A stretch of 64,000 bases of DNA, taken from positions 101,134-165,133 of the forward strand of contig MU130623.1 of NCBI GenBank assembly GCA_015039465.1. Reading direction: 5' to 3'. The DNA is from Phlegmacium glaucopus (taxonomy: Eukaryota; Basidiomycota; Agaricomycetes; Agaricales; Cortinariaceae). The translations under genes and the position numbers were made by a program. Of the stretch, positions 24,090 through 35,248 are shown piece by piece. Numbering within the stretch: position 1 is the first letter of the stretch; each line of letters begins with the position of its first letter. The notes below the pieces were generated by a model. The model ran no database searches. It was given only the letters and a program-made list of their open reading frames with translations, and had not been told where the DNA came from.

Positions 24090-25010
24090 CTGTCCATTGA
24101 CAGTAGAAGTAGTCAATCCAGCAACATATCTTGTTCAATGTTCTTCATACCACCCCTCAGAACCTGTACTACCTGATATATCTGACTTCTAAAGCAATGC
24201 CTCTGTAGTTTCTCGTCAGCCATCCCTCACGTCCATACCATACTCGGACTGTTGAAGATATGGTCATCCAAAACCAGGGATATATGTCTATTGTGGTGAT
24301 CCACGTGTGACCGCCCAGGCACTCAATATATGAATTTGCACCTACCATTTCTACCTCCTCTCCTGGACCAACCATCCACACAAGGCCCATTCACGTGCTG
24401 TCTGTACGCCTCATAGTATGTAGCTTCAAGAGCTCTGAAAAGGTTTCCAGGGTGGATGACTAGGGCAGTACCTCCGAGTCCTCCCCGACCGAATTCGAAC
24501 GATAGACTATATGGATATCAATGAAATGTTGGTTGTAGACGCACCATGACGCCAGCCGGATGCCATCTGCATGAGTCAATTTAGATGGGGACATCAAAGA
24601 ACCAACGGATCTGGAAACACGAACCTACATTGCTTTGAAGAAGAGTCAGAATGATATTGTGACATACATACCTGCAGTGTCCAGGAATGATACCAGTAAT
24701 GAGACTTTGTAACAGACTGGCCATTTGCCAGGCAGAAGACCCTCCCTGGAAATGACCAAGGAGGCTTTTGGGGACAGCGTTACCAAGACTTCGAGATACA
24801 TTGCTAAATGTATCATTCCAGATCCGAGTTCCATTTTCCTCTTATATTGATATCTTAGCGATAGGATTATAAAGGCTATGATCACGCACATTGCTCCAGC
24901 TTGTACCATGAATGACCAGACCTCAGAAAGCAAGAGCTTGTCCAAGCGAAGATCACATTGAAAGAGCATGTCTTTCTTGATGGCTTGCATCTGCCTCGGC
25001 CCTCAAGGTC
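24090..25010 (-). CDS. Possible multi-exon gene or gene remnant, unknown family
   Basis: Several stretches on the minus strand look coded and are separated by good introns. About 24830-24670 reads NGTRIWNDTFSNVSRSLGN ... GGSSAWQMASLLQSLITG ... IPGHC and ends at a GTATGT donor. A small exon near 24565-24545 (WHPAGVM) follows. About 24500-24360 reads EFGRGGLGGTALVIHPGN ... ALEATYYEAYRQHVNGP, then a GTAGAA-type donor. I could not join all of them in one frame or find a convincing start or stop. I do not recognise the family. It may be a decayed host gene at the edge of the transposon block. Confidence 0.3.
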
Positions 25011-25443
25011 CTTAATGTGAGATGATACATATTCTTCATCCACAGTTTCAAATTGAGCTTTGCAGTAAATGATCTCTTGCAGCTCCTTGTGAAGTTATGT
25101 TTGTGGGAGGGTCATTGTGAGGCAGCAGAAGGCTACTTGTCGAGAATGATAAGCCACATCAAGGATGGGTGCTTGGATTGTATTTCGCTCACAAGCATCA
25201 ACACAACCATGAGATTGACGGGTATAAATGAATGTCACTGAAGGCCAAGGATACCACGTGTTCAAGTAGGGATGCCGAAGTTCAGTTCTGAACCAGTCCA
25301 AGAACCAGAACCAACTGAACTGAACCAAGTATCTGGTTTGGTTCCTGGTTCTGGTTCGGCCTCAGCCATCTGGTTCTGGTTCTGGTTCTTGATTGGCCAG
25401 AAATCTGAGAACTGGTATCGCGCACCAATACTGATTGGTAGCG

Positions 25444-26018
25444 TGTTACATTCCGTCATACGTGACTCCGGTCCAACTCCGACGGAGTTGTTTCCGGTCG
25501 TCCGAACTCCTTTCCAGTACTCTCCCTTGTTTCCGGTTCCACTCCACCTATGTCCGACTCCGAGACTTTTCCGTATCATTCCGACTCTTCCGACGTCACT
25601 CCAAACCCATTACCACTTCTTCACCTCTACCACTATTCTTTGTCATCATCCTTCCCACCATCAGTCAGCATACCTGCCATGGATTATTCACCCAAGAATG
25701 CAGGACCTTTCCGGGAGCAGAACGCAGCACTTATATTTATCTTTTATATTTCGGTTGCTATTCCTTTATTTATTTAAGTACTCAAAACTTGTATGTTTTC
25801 CCTCAGTTCAAATATCAACTTAGTTTCCTCCTCTTGTTCTTCCTCTAAGTCACTGAGGGCTTCCGACTTGTTACTTTCTTCTTCCGTTCCGAAATCAGGA
25901 CACCTTAGGAGCTGGGCGGCACAGCACACACGCTGAGGCCAACGTCCTTTCCGGGTTACTGTTCCGGTTCCGTTCCGGAGTAACTCCGACGTGACTCCCT
26001 TTGTTTTAAAGCTTAACA
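25444..26018 (+). repeat. 5' LTR of the chromovirus (575 bp)
   Basis: It begins TGTTACATTCCGTCATACG and ends GCTTAACA, with the target duplication TAGCG directly before it. It lacks the 9-bp GTCCGTTCC insertion found in the 3' LTR near its end. Confidence 0.95.
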
Positions 26019-26045
26019 GTATATTCAAACTTCTCACCCACTCCT

Positions 26046-27211
26046 ATGCAAACTCGTTCAAAAACTTCCAAAACACAATTACCAATACAAGAAAATATGT
26101 CCCACGAAAACACTCCCGTTCCCGATGTAGTCGAAGAGGCTAGTCATATTGATGAACCTCGGAGTACTACGGACGAAGTTGAGTCTCCAACTATTCATAT
26201 CAATCAACTTGTTTCTGCTTTGAATTCCCTCCGGAAGTCTTCAGCCAAGTCCGATTCGGCTGGCAGACTAAGAGAGCCCGAACCCTTCACGGGTAAGGAT
26301 CCTAAGAAACTAAAAGCTTTTCTTTTCCAGTGCAAGCTCTATTTCCGGAGCTCTTCCGACACATTCCGAGATGACTCCAAGCAAGTAACCTTTGCTCTGT
26401 CCTATCTCCGGGACGTTGCTCAGGAATGGTTCGAACCTGGAATTTCCGGTCTCACCGACGAGCCTCCATCTTGGCTTGAAGATTGGGATCTCTTCGTCAG
26501 CGAACTTCAGTCCAACTTTGGTCCTTACGACGAGTCCGCCGACATAGAACACGAACTCACCAATCTCCGAATGAAGGACGGCCAACGTATCTCCGATTAC
26601 TTAGTCCGGTTCAACTCCTTGGCAGTCTGCTGTACTTGGGGCAAGCCTGCTCTGAGGTATAGTTTTACGAAGGCTTACCTTCCCGAATCAAGGATGAAAT
26701 CAGCAAGGGTGATGGCAAGCCCCGGTCTTTAACCATGATGCGTCAAAAAGCTCAAAATGCCGATGCTCGCTACTGGGAACGTATGCAAGAACGTTCTCGG
26801 GAACCCGCTCCACAGCAACGCCAAAACCCTCCGAAGGGTCCTACCCCTTCTTCATCCTCCTCCGTACCCTCTTCTTCCAATCCCTCTACCAGTTCTGGTA
26901 AACAGTCTCGGCCTTCGGATCAAAAGTCCGCTAAGCCCGTAGACTCCGGTAAGGCTTCCACTTCCACTCCTCCTAAACCTAATCTAGAAGGCAAGCTGGA
27001 CTCGTGGGGTAGACTTACCCAGCAAGAAAGGCAACGCCGGATGGATAATAAACTTTGTCTTTTCTGTGGCAAGCCGGGACATCGCGTTCCAGACTGTAAC
27101 CTTGCCAAGGCAAGCTCCGCTAAAGGCCGAGCCTCTACCGTTTCTGATTCCGCTTCCGAGTCCGTTCTGGCTAAGCCAAAGGACTCCGGTTTGGAGAAGA
27201 AAAAAGACTAA
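26046..27211 (+). pseudogene. Chromovirus gag (capsid-nucleocapsid), one frame break
   Basis: The ATG at 26046 starts MQTRSKTSKTQLPIQ. The capsid region (EPFTGKDPKKLKAFLFQCKLY, about 26280-26340; VAQEWFEPGISG; NFGPYDESADIEHELTNLRM) runs to about 26660. There the frame is lost, apparently by one missing T in a run at about 26661-26666, so a stop appears at 26730. The other frame continues from 26667 to 27211 with the tail and the CCHC zinc knuckle CLFCGKPGHRVPDC (about 27055-27096). The frame ends at TAA 27209-27211, just before pol. A real deletion, a read-type error or frameshifting could explain the break; deletion is most likely given other damage. Confidence 0.85.
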
Positions 27212-27237
27212 GCAATTCACTGGACTCAGCACAGACG

Positions 27238-30200
27238 GTGAATTGCGAGAGCCCCTGTGCTGAACTTGTTGCAGTTCTCAATGCAATAATCTCTCCAGAA
27301 ACCCGAGCAGTTTTTATTTCCCTTCTTTCACTTCAATTTCCGAATATCGATTTTTCCGCTTTCATTGACAGTGGTTCCACTCACTGTTTCATGGACGAGC
27401 ATTTCGCGAAGTCCAATGGTTTTCCTATTTTTCCGATTACTCCTATGATTCTCCGTCTTATTGATGGTTCTTCTCCGGGCATGATCACACATGCTACCAA
27501 TGTTTCCGTTCGTTTCTCTTGTGGTACAGTCCACAAAATCCAGTTTTTATTAACCAAGCTGGATTCTGATTTTCCTGCTGTACTCGGGCTTGACTGGCTC
27601 ACCCAACATAATCCGTTGATTGACTGGGTCGATAGCAGTGTAACTTTCCGAGACCGTATAGTTATCCTTCCAGTTCCCGTTCCTGTTTCCGCCAAGGCAC
27701 CCGTTCCGGTATCTGACATTACCATGTCCGATACGGTTTCCGCGAAGACAAAGGTTGAAATACCTTCTATTCCGGAACCTCTTCCTGATATCCCATTTGT
27801 TCCAAAACCACTGACCGCTCCTAAAATTGCCTTAGTGTCTGCTGCAGCTTTCATGAGGTCTATTCGTTCCGAAGGAGCCCAATGCTTTTCCATTTCCGTT
27901 CATGATCTGGTCGAGGCTGCTAGCCGTTCCGCGACAGCCTCCTCCACATCTTCCAATCCCGACTTGGAAGGTGTTCCGGAAATATACCACGAATTCTCAG
28001 ACGTCTTCTCAAAGGGTAAAGCCAACACCCTAGCGGCTCATCGAGAGTATGACTTAAAAATCAAAATCGATGAGTCCGCGAAGCCCCCTTTGGGTCCGAT
28101 TTATCCGCTTTCCGAATCCGAGTTGGGTACGCTCCGAGAATTCATTGACGAGCACCTAAACATGGGTTTCATCCGTCCATCAAAGTCTCCTTTCGGAGCA
28201 CCCGTCCTGTTTATCAAGAAGAAAGACGGGTCTTTACGGCTTTGCGTTGATTTCCGAAAACTCAATGCCATCACTCGGAAAGACAAGTATCCTTTACCTC
28301 TTGTTTCCGATTTACTTGATGCTCCCCGCAAATCCGGGATCTTTACTAAAATTGACTTAAAGCATGCCTACCATCTCGTGCGCATCGCTGCCGGAGACGA
28401 ATGGAAGACTGCTTTCCGTACCCGCTATGGCTCCTTCGAGTGGCTCGTCATGCTGTTCGGACTTACCAACGCCCCTGGTGGTTTTCAAAGATTCCTTAAC
28501 ACTATTTTTGCTGACCTTTTAGATGTGTTCGTAATCATCTATCTGGACGACATCCTCATTTTCTCCATCAACGAGAAAGATCACATCAAACATGTGTCCG
28601 AAGTCCTCCGACGGCTCCGAGATAATAATCTTTTTGCTAATGGTAAGAAATGTGTTTTCCACTCCGATTCCGTCGAGTACCTGGGTCACATGATCGGTCC
28701 TGATGGCCTTTCTATGGATCCGGCAAAAGTCCAAGTCATTCAAGACTGGCCGGAACCTCGGAAAGTCCAAGATGTCCAATCCTTCCTTGGTTTTGCTAAT
28801 TTTTACAGACGTTTCATCCACAACTATTCCGATATTGTGGTTCCGTTGACTCGTCTCACCCGGAAAAATATTCTGTGGGTTTTTGATGACAGTTGTCGCC
28901 TTGCTTTTAAGACTCTCAAGGAGGCTTTTATTTCCGCTCCGGTGTTAACACACTGGAAGCCTAACTGTCCTATCATTGTGGAAACTGACGCTTCCGACTA
29001 CGCTTTAGCAGCTATCCTTTCCATCCGTGATTCCGATGGAGAAATCCATCCCGTCGCATATCGTTCTTGTACCTTTTCCGGTGCAGAATTGAATTACAAC
29101 ATTCACGACAAGGAGTTGCTCGCCATTTTTGAAGCTTTTAAAGCTTGGCGTCACTACCTTGAAGGTGCTAGTTTTCCGATTGATGTGGTTACTGACCATA
29201 AGAATCTAGAGTATTTCTCGACCACCAAAATCTTATCCCGGCGTCAAGCCCGGTGGTCGGAGTACCTGTCCGCATTCAACATGGTTATTCGATTTCGCCC
29301 AGGCCGTCTCGGAACAAAACTGGACGCGCTGACTCAACGTCCTGACCTCTATCTAAAGGAGGGAGGGAAAGATTACGGTGAAGTCAATCCACACAATTTT
29401 AAACCTATCTTTTCTTCCGAACAACTTTCCGCTTCTCTCCGAGCTACTTCTTTACTTCCCGCTGTACTCCGTGGTGTCTTTACCATGGATGTCAAAGAGC
29501 TCAACAAGGAGATTCTTTCCGCTCTTTCTACGGATCCCCTTGCACAGTCCTACTTATCGGATCTAGACAATCCGAAGTATGCTAGATGGTCTAAGGACTC
29601 TTCCGGATTCGTCCGGATTGATCAACGGATCTATGTTCCAGATTCTGGAGATCTTCATCGTGTCCTTCGTTATTATCATGACCATCCTGTCTCCGGACAT
29701 TTTGGTGTCAATAGAACTCTTGCAGTTATCCGTCGAGAATATACTTGGCCCAGTGTTCGTGTTTTTGTCACTGACTATTGTAGGACTTGCACCACCTGTT
29801 CTCGGTCCAAAGCCAAGCGTCATAAACCATACGGCTTACTCCGACAACTTCCTGTTCTGTCCCGTCCTTGGGACTCCATTTCCATGGATTTCATTGAACA
29901 CCTTCCGGACTCCGAAGGTTTCACTGTGGTCTTAGTCGTAGTAGACCGTTTCACGAAACAATCCATTTTCATCCCCACATACGACACCATCACTTCCGCT
30001 CAACTTGCTGAACTATTTGTCATCCACGTGTTTTCCAAGCACGGTGTTCCATCCCATGTAACCTCCAACCGCAGTTCCGAGTTTGTATCTCACTTCTTCA
30101 GATCCCTCGGAAAAGCCCTCGACATGAAGTTGCACTTCACCTCCGGATACCACCCGGAAGGTGACGGACAAACGGAACGCGTCAACCAGACCTTGGAACA

Positions 30201-30966
30201 ATACATCTGCATCTACTGCAATTATCAGCAAGACAACTGGAGTTCACTTCTCCCATTAGCGGAATTCTCCTACAACAATACTCCGGGTGCCACTACCGGT
30301 GTATCTCCGTTCTTCGCCAACAAAGGCTACGATCCGGCTATCACTATTCATCCGGAGTACGACCTTGTCTCCTCCTGTGCTCACAAGTACGTAACGGACC
30401 TTAACGAACTCCACGAGGAACTCCGAAAAGCTATCCTTACTTCCCAGGAACAATACCAACGTTCCGCGGACAAGTGTCGGATTCCTCCTCCGGACTTCAA
30501 GGTTGGAGATTGAGCCTTTGTCAAAGCACAATTCTTCCGTACGACCAGACCTTCAAAGAAACTCTCCGAGAAGTATCTTGGTCCGTATGAGATTATTGCT
30601 CAGGCAGGTCCTTTGTCCTGGACCCTTCGTCTTCCCGACAATATGCGTGCCGTCCATCCCGTCTTCCATGTTTCCATGCTAGAGCCCTCCGTTCCGAACA
30701 CTATTCCGGATCGTACTCAACCTCCGCCTCCTCCGGTCGTCATTGACGGAGAGCAAAAATTCGAGGTCTCTGAAATTCTGGACTCTAAATTGGACAACAG
30801 ACGACGTGTATGCAAACTTCTGTACCTAGTCAAGTGGTCTGGCTATGAAGGTACCGACAAAGAAACATCCTGGTTACCAGCTAATGAATTAGGACACGCG
30901 TCCGAACTTGTTGCTGATTTCCACCAGAGTTATCCGGCTAAACCCGGACCTCTTCCGCTCTCTTAA
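27238..30966 (+). pseudogene. Chromovirus pol: protease-RT-RNase H-integrase-chromodomain, one nonsense codon
   Basis: One frame runs from 27238 to TAA at 30964-30966, broken only by TGA at 30511-30513 (VGD*AFVKAQF; the family has Trp there). Domains in order: protease FIDSGSTHCF (residues ~42-51), RT with YLDD (~435) and FTKIDLKHAYHLVRI, RNase H ETDASDYALA (~583), integrase HHCC zinc region (H-x-GHF ... CRTCTTC, ~813-854), integrase core with SMDFIEH (~884), and C-terminal chromodomain EVSEILDSK ... YLVKWSGYEGTDKETSW. The second catalytic Asp (family SDRGSEF) is Asn here (SNRSSEF, Asn944), while Glu980 is kept at exact D-35-E spacing. RT VMPFGLTNAP reads VMLFGLTNAP. Chromodomains of this class bind modified histone H3 and direct insertion to heterochromatin (family knowledge). 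Confidence 0.93.
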
Positions 30967-31120
30967 TTCCTTTTCCGTCTCTTTCCTTGCTTTTTCCGTT
31001 CTTTTCCGTTCTATTCCTTTCCATTATCTTACTCTTCTGTTTCACAAAACAAAGTCAAGAAAACAAAATTTTTATAAAACAAACAAAACAACAAGAAAAA
31101 TTTATATACAATCTATTTTT

Positions 31121-32115
31121 CTATTCTATTGTTTTTTCTACCCCTTCCATCCTTTCTTCCTCCGCTCCCTCCGTCCTCTCCGTCTCTGCTCCCAACCCTC
31201 CTTCCACCTCCGACTCCTCCCCGTCATCCGTTTCCTCGTCCTCTGTCTCCTCTTGCACCTCCGTTTCTACCCCCTTCTCCACTTTCGTCACCTCCTTCCA
31301 TTTCATCTCCTCTTTTCTTCTTTCCTCCTCCCGTCTCTCCTTCTCGAACTCCCTCTGCATCCGCACCTCCATCGCTATCCTCATCCCCTCCTGTGTTTCC
31401 GCCAACTTCTTCAACCACCCTCCTATCATCTCCAACGCATCCGCCATCCGATCCGTTCCTTCCATGTCCATCTCCACCACTTCCTTTGCCTTCCCTCCGA
31501 CCCTCTCCGCTGGCAGTTCCACCGCCGCCGTCCTTTTCTTCCCTCCGACTATGCTGCAGCGTTTTTTCAGCTGGTAGCAGCTCCAGCACCCGGGCCCCCG
31601 CGTCTTTCCGTGGCATATAGTGCCTGTGCCCGTACATTGGGCGCAGGCCGGCCGGTTTTCCTCCATGGTCGGAGTTACTTGTTCCTATGATTTTGTTTTA
31701 GTATTACGTTTCCCTTTTTCTTACCAGCTTTGACTTACTTTTTCATTAACCTTTCTTTTCTTCAGGACACTGGGCCCCGCCTCCATTCCGTTGTCTTCCT
31801 GTTCCTCCTCTACTTCTTTGTCATCTATGTCGATTACTTCCGCTTCTCTCCTCTTCCGCTCCTCTTCCTTCCGAGCCTGCTGCATCTCGAGCAGCTTCCG
31901 CTGCTGCTCCGCTCTACTCCGCTTCTACTCTCTTCCTCTCCTCCTCCGCTCTCCGGTTCTCCTCTTCCCACTGCCACTGCCTCCAACTCCATCAACTCCT
32001 TCTCCTCCGCCTCCCGCGCTCGCTTCTCCGCCTCCCGCTTGCTCTGGATCCGAGCCCGGGCCTCTTCCAACTTAGTCTGTTGGGAGGAGCCAGCGTTGTT
32101 GTTGTTGCTGTTCAT
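31121..32115 (-). pseudogene. Antisense spliced gene inside the chromovirus: coiled coil plus Zn2Cys6-like cluster
   Basis: Between pol and the 3' LTR the minus strand carries a gene-like unit. Exon 1 (ATG 32115 to 31739) codes a Glu/Arg/Lys-rich coiled coil (KLEEARARIQSKREAEKR; EMQQARKEEERKRREAEV) and ends LKKRKVNEK at a GTAAGT donor. A 54-bp intron (31738-31685) has a TACTAAAAC branch site and ATAG acceptor. Exon 2 (31684-31121) follows in phase, with Cys in the pattern C-x2-C-x6-C-x8-C-x2-C-x6-C (31645-31556), then another long acidic coiled coil. That spacing fits the Zn(II)2Cys6 binuclear cluster of fungal DNA-binding proteins, here with the basic half (CYQLKKRC) last. Exon 1 has a frame break and an in-frame TAG around 31900-32000, so this copy is damaged. 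A DNA- or RNA-binding role is inference. Confidence 0.6.
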
Positions 32116-32258
32116 GGTGTGTGTTTAGAGGATGGGGGGTTTTGGGAAAGTTAACCGAAGTGAAGAGTCATCACCAGTCTCCGACGGTTTTTATACCGTG
32201 TCAACCTCGCACAGACCATCACGTGGCCTTGAGGGTCTCGGCCTTGACAGGGAGGTAC

Positions 32259-32842
32259 TGTTACATTCCGTCATACGTGACTCCGGTCCAACTCCAACGG
32301 AGTTGTTTCCGGTCGTCCGAACTCCTTTCCAGTACTCTCCCTTGTTTCCGGTTCCACTCCACCTATGTCCGACTCCGAGACTTTTCCGTATCATTCCGAC
32401 TCTTCCGACGTCACTCCAAACCCATTACCACTTCTTCACCTCTACCACTATTCTTTGTCATCATCCTTCCCACCATCAGTCAGCATACCTGCCATGGATT
32501 ATTCACCCAAGAATGCAGGACCTTTCCGGGAGCAGAACGCAGCACTTATATTTATCTTTTATATTTCGGTTGCTATTCCTTTATTTATTTAAGTACTCAA
32601 AACTTGTATGTTTTCCCTCAGTTCAAATATCAACTTAGTTTCCTCCTCTTGTTCTTCCTCTAAGTCACTGAGGGCTTCCGACTTGTTACTTTCTTCTTCC
32701 GTTCCGAAATCAGGACACCTTAGGAGCTGGGCGGCACAGCACACACGCTGAGGCCAACGTCCTTTCCGGGTTACTGTTCCGGTTCCGTTCCGTCCGTTCC
32801 GGAGTAACTCCGATGTGACTCCCTTTGTTTTAAAGCTTAACA
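32259..32842 (+). repeat. 3' LTR of the chromovirus (584 bp)
   Basis: It begins TGTTACATTCCG after a short purine tract (ACAGGGAGGTAC) and ends TTAACA, followed by the target duplication TAGCG. A 9-bp duplication (CCGTTCCGTCCGTTCCGG) distinguishes it from the 5' LTR. Confidence 0.95.
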
Positions 32843-32847
32843 TAGCG

Positions 32848-33466
32848 TGAGAACAAAGCTTAAAAGTTGCCATCATGAAAATAAGCGGACTTTGAATTCA
32901 CTTACCTATTTTGGAAGCAGCCCTGAATTGCATTCCTGGTCAACAAAATCATTCGTTCAATGTTAACATCCTCATCACTCATCATATCCCCAATGTCCTC
33001 CACTATGTTGTCTATCATTTACACTATCGACATGCTCCTTAACATCTACCATCCATTTGTCCCTTGGCTAGTGATACAACAAAGCGATCAATCTACTATT
33101 CGCATTGGTCATCGGCTCGCGTTTGATCGCATCTATGGCCCATCATTTCAAGAACGGCCCGTTTATGGACGCATCAGCTACATCTCCCATTATGTCAAAG
33201 GCTTTGTCACTGTTGTTGTGGCTATGGACCCACAAGTCTTTGCCTCAGCTATCTATCTTGCCATACCTCGCTCCTGGATCACACTCAGTCCCCTATCCTC
33301 ACTCATCTACCTCTTATCTTATCATTCACTGCCAAAACCATCATTCACGCGGTACCTGAAGCCTTCCCACCCTCTTTATGACAATTTAGGAAGTCCAGGA
33401 GGATCACGACTAAGCAGGAATTGCAGATGAATCAGCAGCAGAGGATTATTCTCGCAGAGTGTCAAG
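32848..33466 (+). repeat. Dispersed repeat with relic coding segment (matches 7729-8000)
   Basis: An open stretch at about 32960-33430 contains NIYHPFVPWLVIQQ, RIYGPSFQERPVYGRIS and VKGFVTVVVAMDP, and is a clear relative of the minus-strand segment at 7735-7980. The two copies differ mainly at CpG sites (this copy has CGG/CGT where the other has TGG/CAT). It lies in the interior of the GGGATGCC TIR element, or in a retroelement inserted in it. The protein family is not recognised. Confidence 0.45.
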
Positions 33467-34178
33467 TGTTATCAAGGCTGCGCGACATGGGATCATGGGC
33501 AAGTAGTATTTTCTCAGGAACAAGGCTGCGCCTTTCAAGTGTTGACTCAGGACCTTTCACATTTTTGACATGACCACACGCCTATGGAGTTGATATATTT
33601 TTGCTATTGGACTATGTACACTGCCTTCCCTTCTTTTCTCTCGCACTTTGACACTTTACAGATTCTTTTACTGTTCCTTTTCTTTTCCATTGTTCTTTTC
33701 TTCTCGCAGCTGTCCTCTCTTCATCATTCTTCCTTTGACAGCGTGTACTTCTTTCTTTTTTATTTGTTTTACATAGCCTCATCCTTAGGTATAAATACTG
33801 CTCTTTTGTACCAGGATAGGTAGTTCAGTTCAATTCATTCTTACCCCCCAACAGTCATCATCTCAGTGGAATTCCAGTGAGTTCCTTCCTCAAGTTCGCT
33901 TTTTCTGCCTTTAACTGTCAATCTATCCCCACTGTCAATTACTATAGTCTTGCTGAAGACTCCCCCTTATTTCCTCATCCTCTTCCTTAACCCCTCTGAG
34001 TTCGCTTTTTCAGTCCTTGTCCACCCTCAGTCACCTTTTATATTCATCCTCATTCTCCTCTACTCTCTCTTAACCAAGTGTGCTTACTAGTCTCTGGTTA
34101 TACCTTCCCTAAACGAACACAGGGGGATATTCTGACCTAAAGTCTGGTCCAGTTCCCTCTGGTTGGTGTTTTATAACA
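33467..34178 (+). mobile_element. Possible LTR (about 712 bp) of another retroelement
   Basis: The segment starts TGTTAT and ends ATAACA, short inverted ends typical of an LTR. It contains a TATA box (GGTATAAATACTG, about 33789) about 390 bp before its right end. No second copy exists in the window and the flanks (TCAAG, ACACA) are not a target duplication, so this rests on structure alone. Confidence 0.35.
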
Positions 34179-34713
34179 ACACAAACAACGATTTATACCA
34201 GTTCTGAAGCGGTTCTTACCATTCTGAACCACTATATCCCAAGGCAAACATTTAAGTAATATATTCACTTATTTGCATTATTTTACAGGTCAAATGGCAC
34301 AATGTACCTGTATCTGTAATGAAAATATTTATTCAAGTCACCAACACAATATATTTCCAATCAGAAGTACATCATTTTTTGGTCTGGCATAGTACATAAT
34401 CAATAAGATGTCTCATTTACTTTATAACTTCAGGTTTTATTAAAATTAATATACTCCTATTGCAAGAATCCAATTCAAAGTTGTCACTAGATGGCAAAAT
34501 GATTTAGTAGTATTTTTTTCTTTTCATGTTTACTTTTAGTGATGTCATAGTTATAACACCATTACTACAAACTTCTGGCCTCAAATTTCAAGATATATTT
34601 ATTTCTAAGAAATAAGATGTAATTTTAGAAAATAAAATTTAAAATGAGAATTTCTTGTCTAATTGGTGATATCCTAACAAAAGTCTATTTTTAACTGGTT
34701 CTTATGGTTCAAA

Positions 34714-34764
<51 letters not shown>

Positions 34765-35248
34765 TTTCTGGTTTTCCTAAGTGGTTCTGGTTCTGGTTCT
34801 GAGAAAATAGGTCCTGAACTGAACCGAACTGAACTTTGGCATCCCTAATGTCATGTTGGAGCACCCAATTTGAGGGCAGTCTTTGCACTCATGACAATAT
34901 GGATATCACCCTACATATTTTGTCAGTAAAGCATACTAGCCCAAAGATGAGAGCCCACCTACTTGAAATCATAATGATTCCATAAACTAATAAAAGGATT
35001 ATAAGAATTAGTTGTTTGTTTTGTGACAATAGTATCAAGTAACTTACCCCAGCACACGATGTCCTTGCATGGCAAGGCATCTCAGCATTGCTTGAGGTTG
35101 CTTGTTGCCTTCATGTTTGCTATGTAGTATCAGATGCAATTTAAGGGTGAAAGTGATACACTAGCCAGTCATGCTTACAGGCTCTAGTCACACAGTGTCA
35201 CAGGAGCACATGATCAAGCAAGGCTGCTTTGGCATTTTGAGTGATGGT
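34179..35248. other. AT-rich stretch with the right end of the GGGATGCC element; no gene
   Basis: 34179-34690 is AT-rich with no coding signal. 34692-34845 is the GGTTCT-repeat right end of the TIR element. 34846-35240 is unique AT-rich sequence with only short, unconvincing open stretches. Confidence 0.5.

Larger units (their letters stand above)
25444..32842 (+). mobile_element. Nearly complete chromovirus (Ty3/gypsy LTR retrotransposon)
   Basis: LTRs at 25444-26018 and 32259-32842 flank gag, pol with a C-terminal chromodomain, and a 1.3-kb 3' region holding an antisense gene. The target duplication TAGCG is present at 25439-25443 and 32843-32847. The LTRs differ by one 9-bp indel and about two substitutions, so insertion was recent. 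The coding region carries a frame break in gag, one nonsense codon in pol and a changed integrase catalytic residue, so this copy could not move by itself. I found no clear tRNA-type primer-binding site after the 5' LTR. Confidence 0.95.
25269..34845. mobile_element. TIR element (GGGATGCC family) split by a chromovirus
   Basis: The left end GGGATGCCGAAGTTCAGTTC (25269) and the right end GAACTGAACTTTGGCATCCC (34826-34845) are inverted repeats flanked by TA on both sides. Just inside each end are GGTTCT/AGAACC and GAACTGAACC repeats (25284-25400; 34692-34830, including an uninterrupted GGTTCT run at about 34714-34766). Without the 7.4-kb chromovirus the element is about 2.2 kb. TA flanks with this TIR suggest a Tc1/mariner-like target (inference). 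A relative spans 61780-63920. No transposase was recognised inside. Confidence 0.65.

Noticed and set aside
25272..25848. Open frames within chromovirus LTRs (also at 2468-2924 and 32121-32663)
   Set aside because: They recur only because the LTR recurs; older LTR copies do not preserve the frame.
30908..31690. Plus-strand open frames rich in Leu, Ser, Pro and Phe after pol
   Set aside because: They are the complement of the Glu/Lys/Arg-rich antisense gene; codon content and lack of any known domain mark them as shadows.
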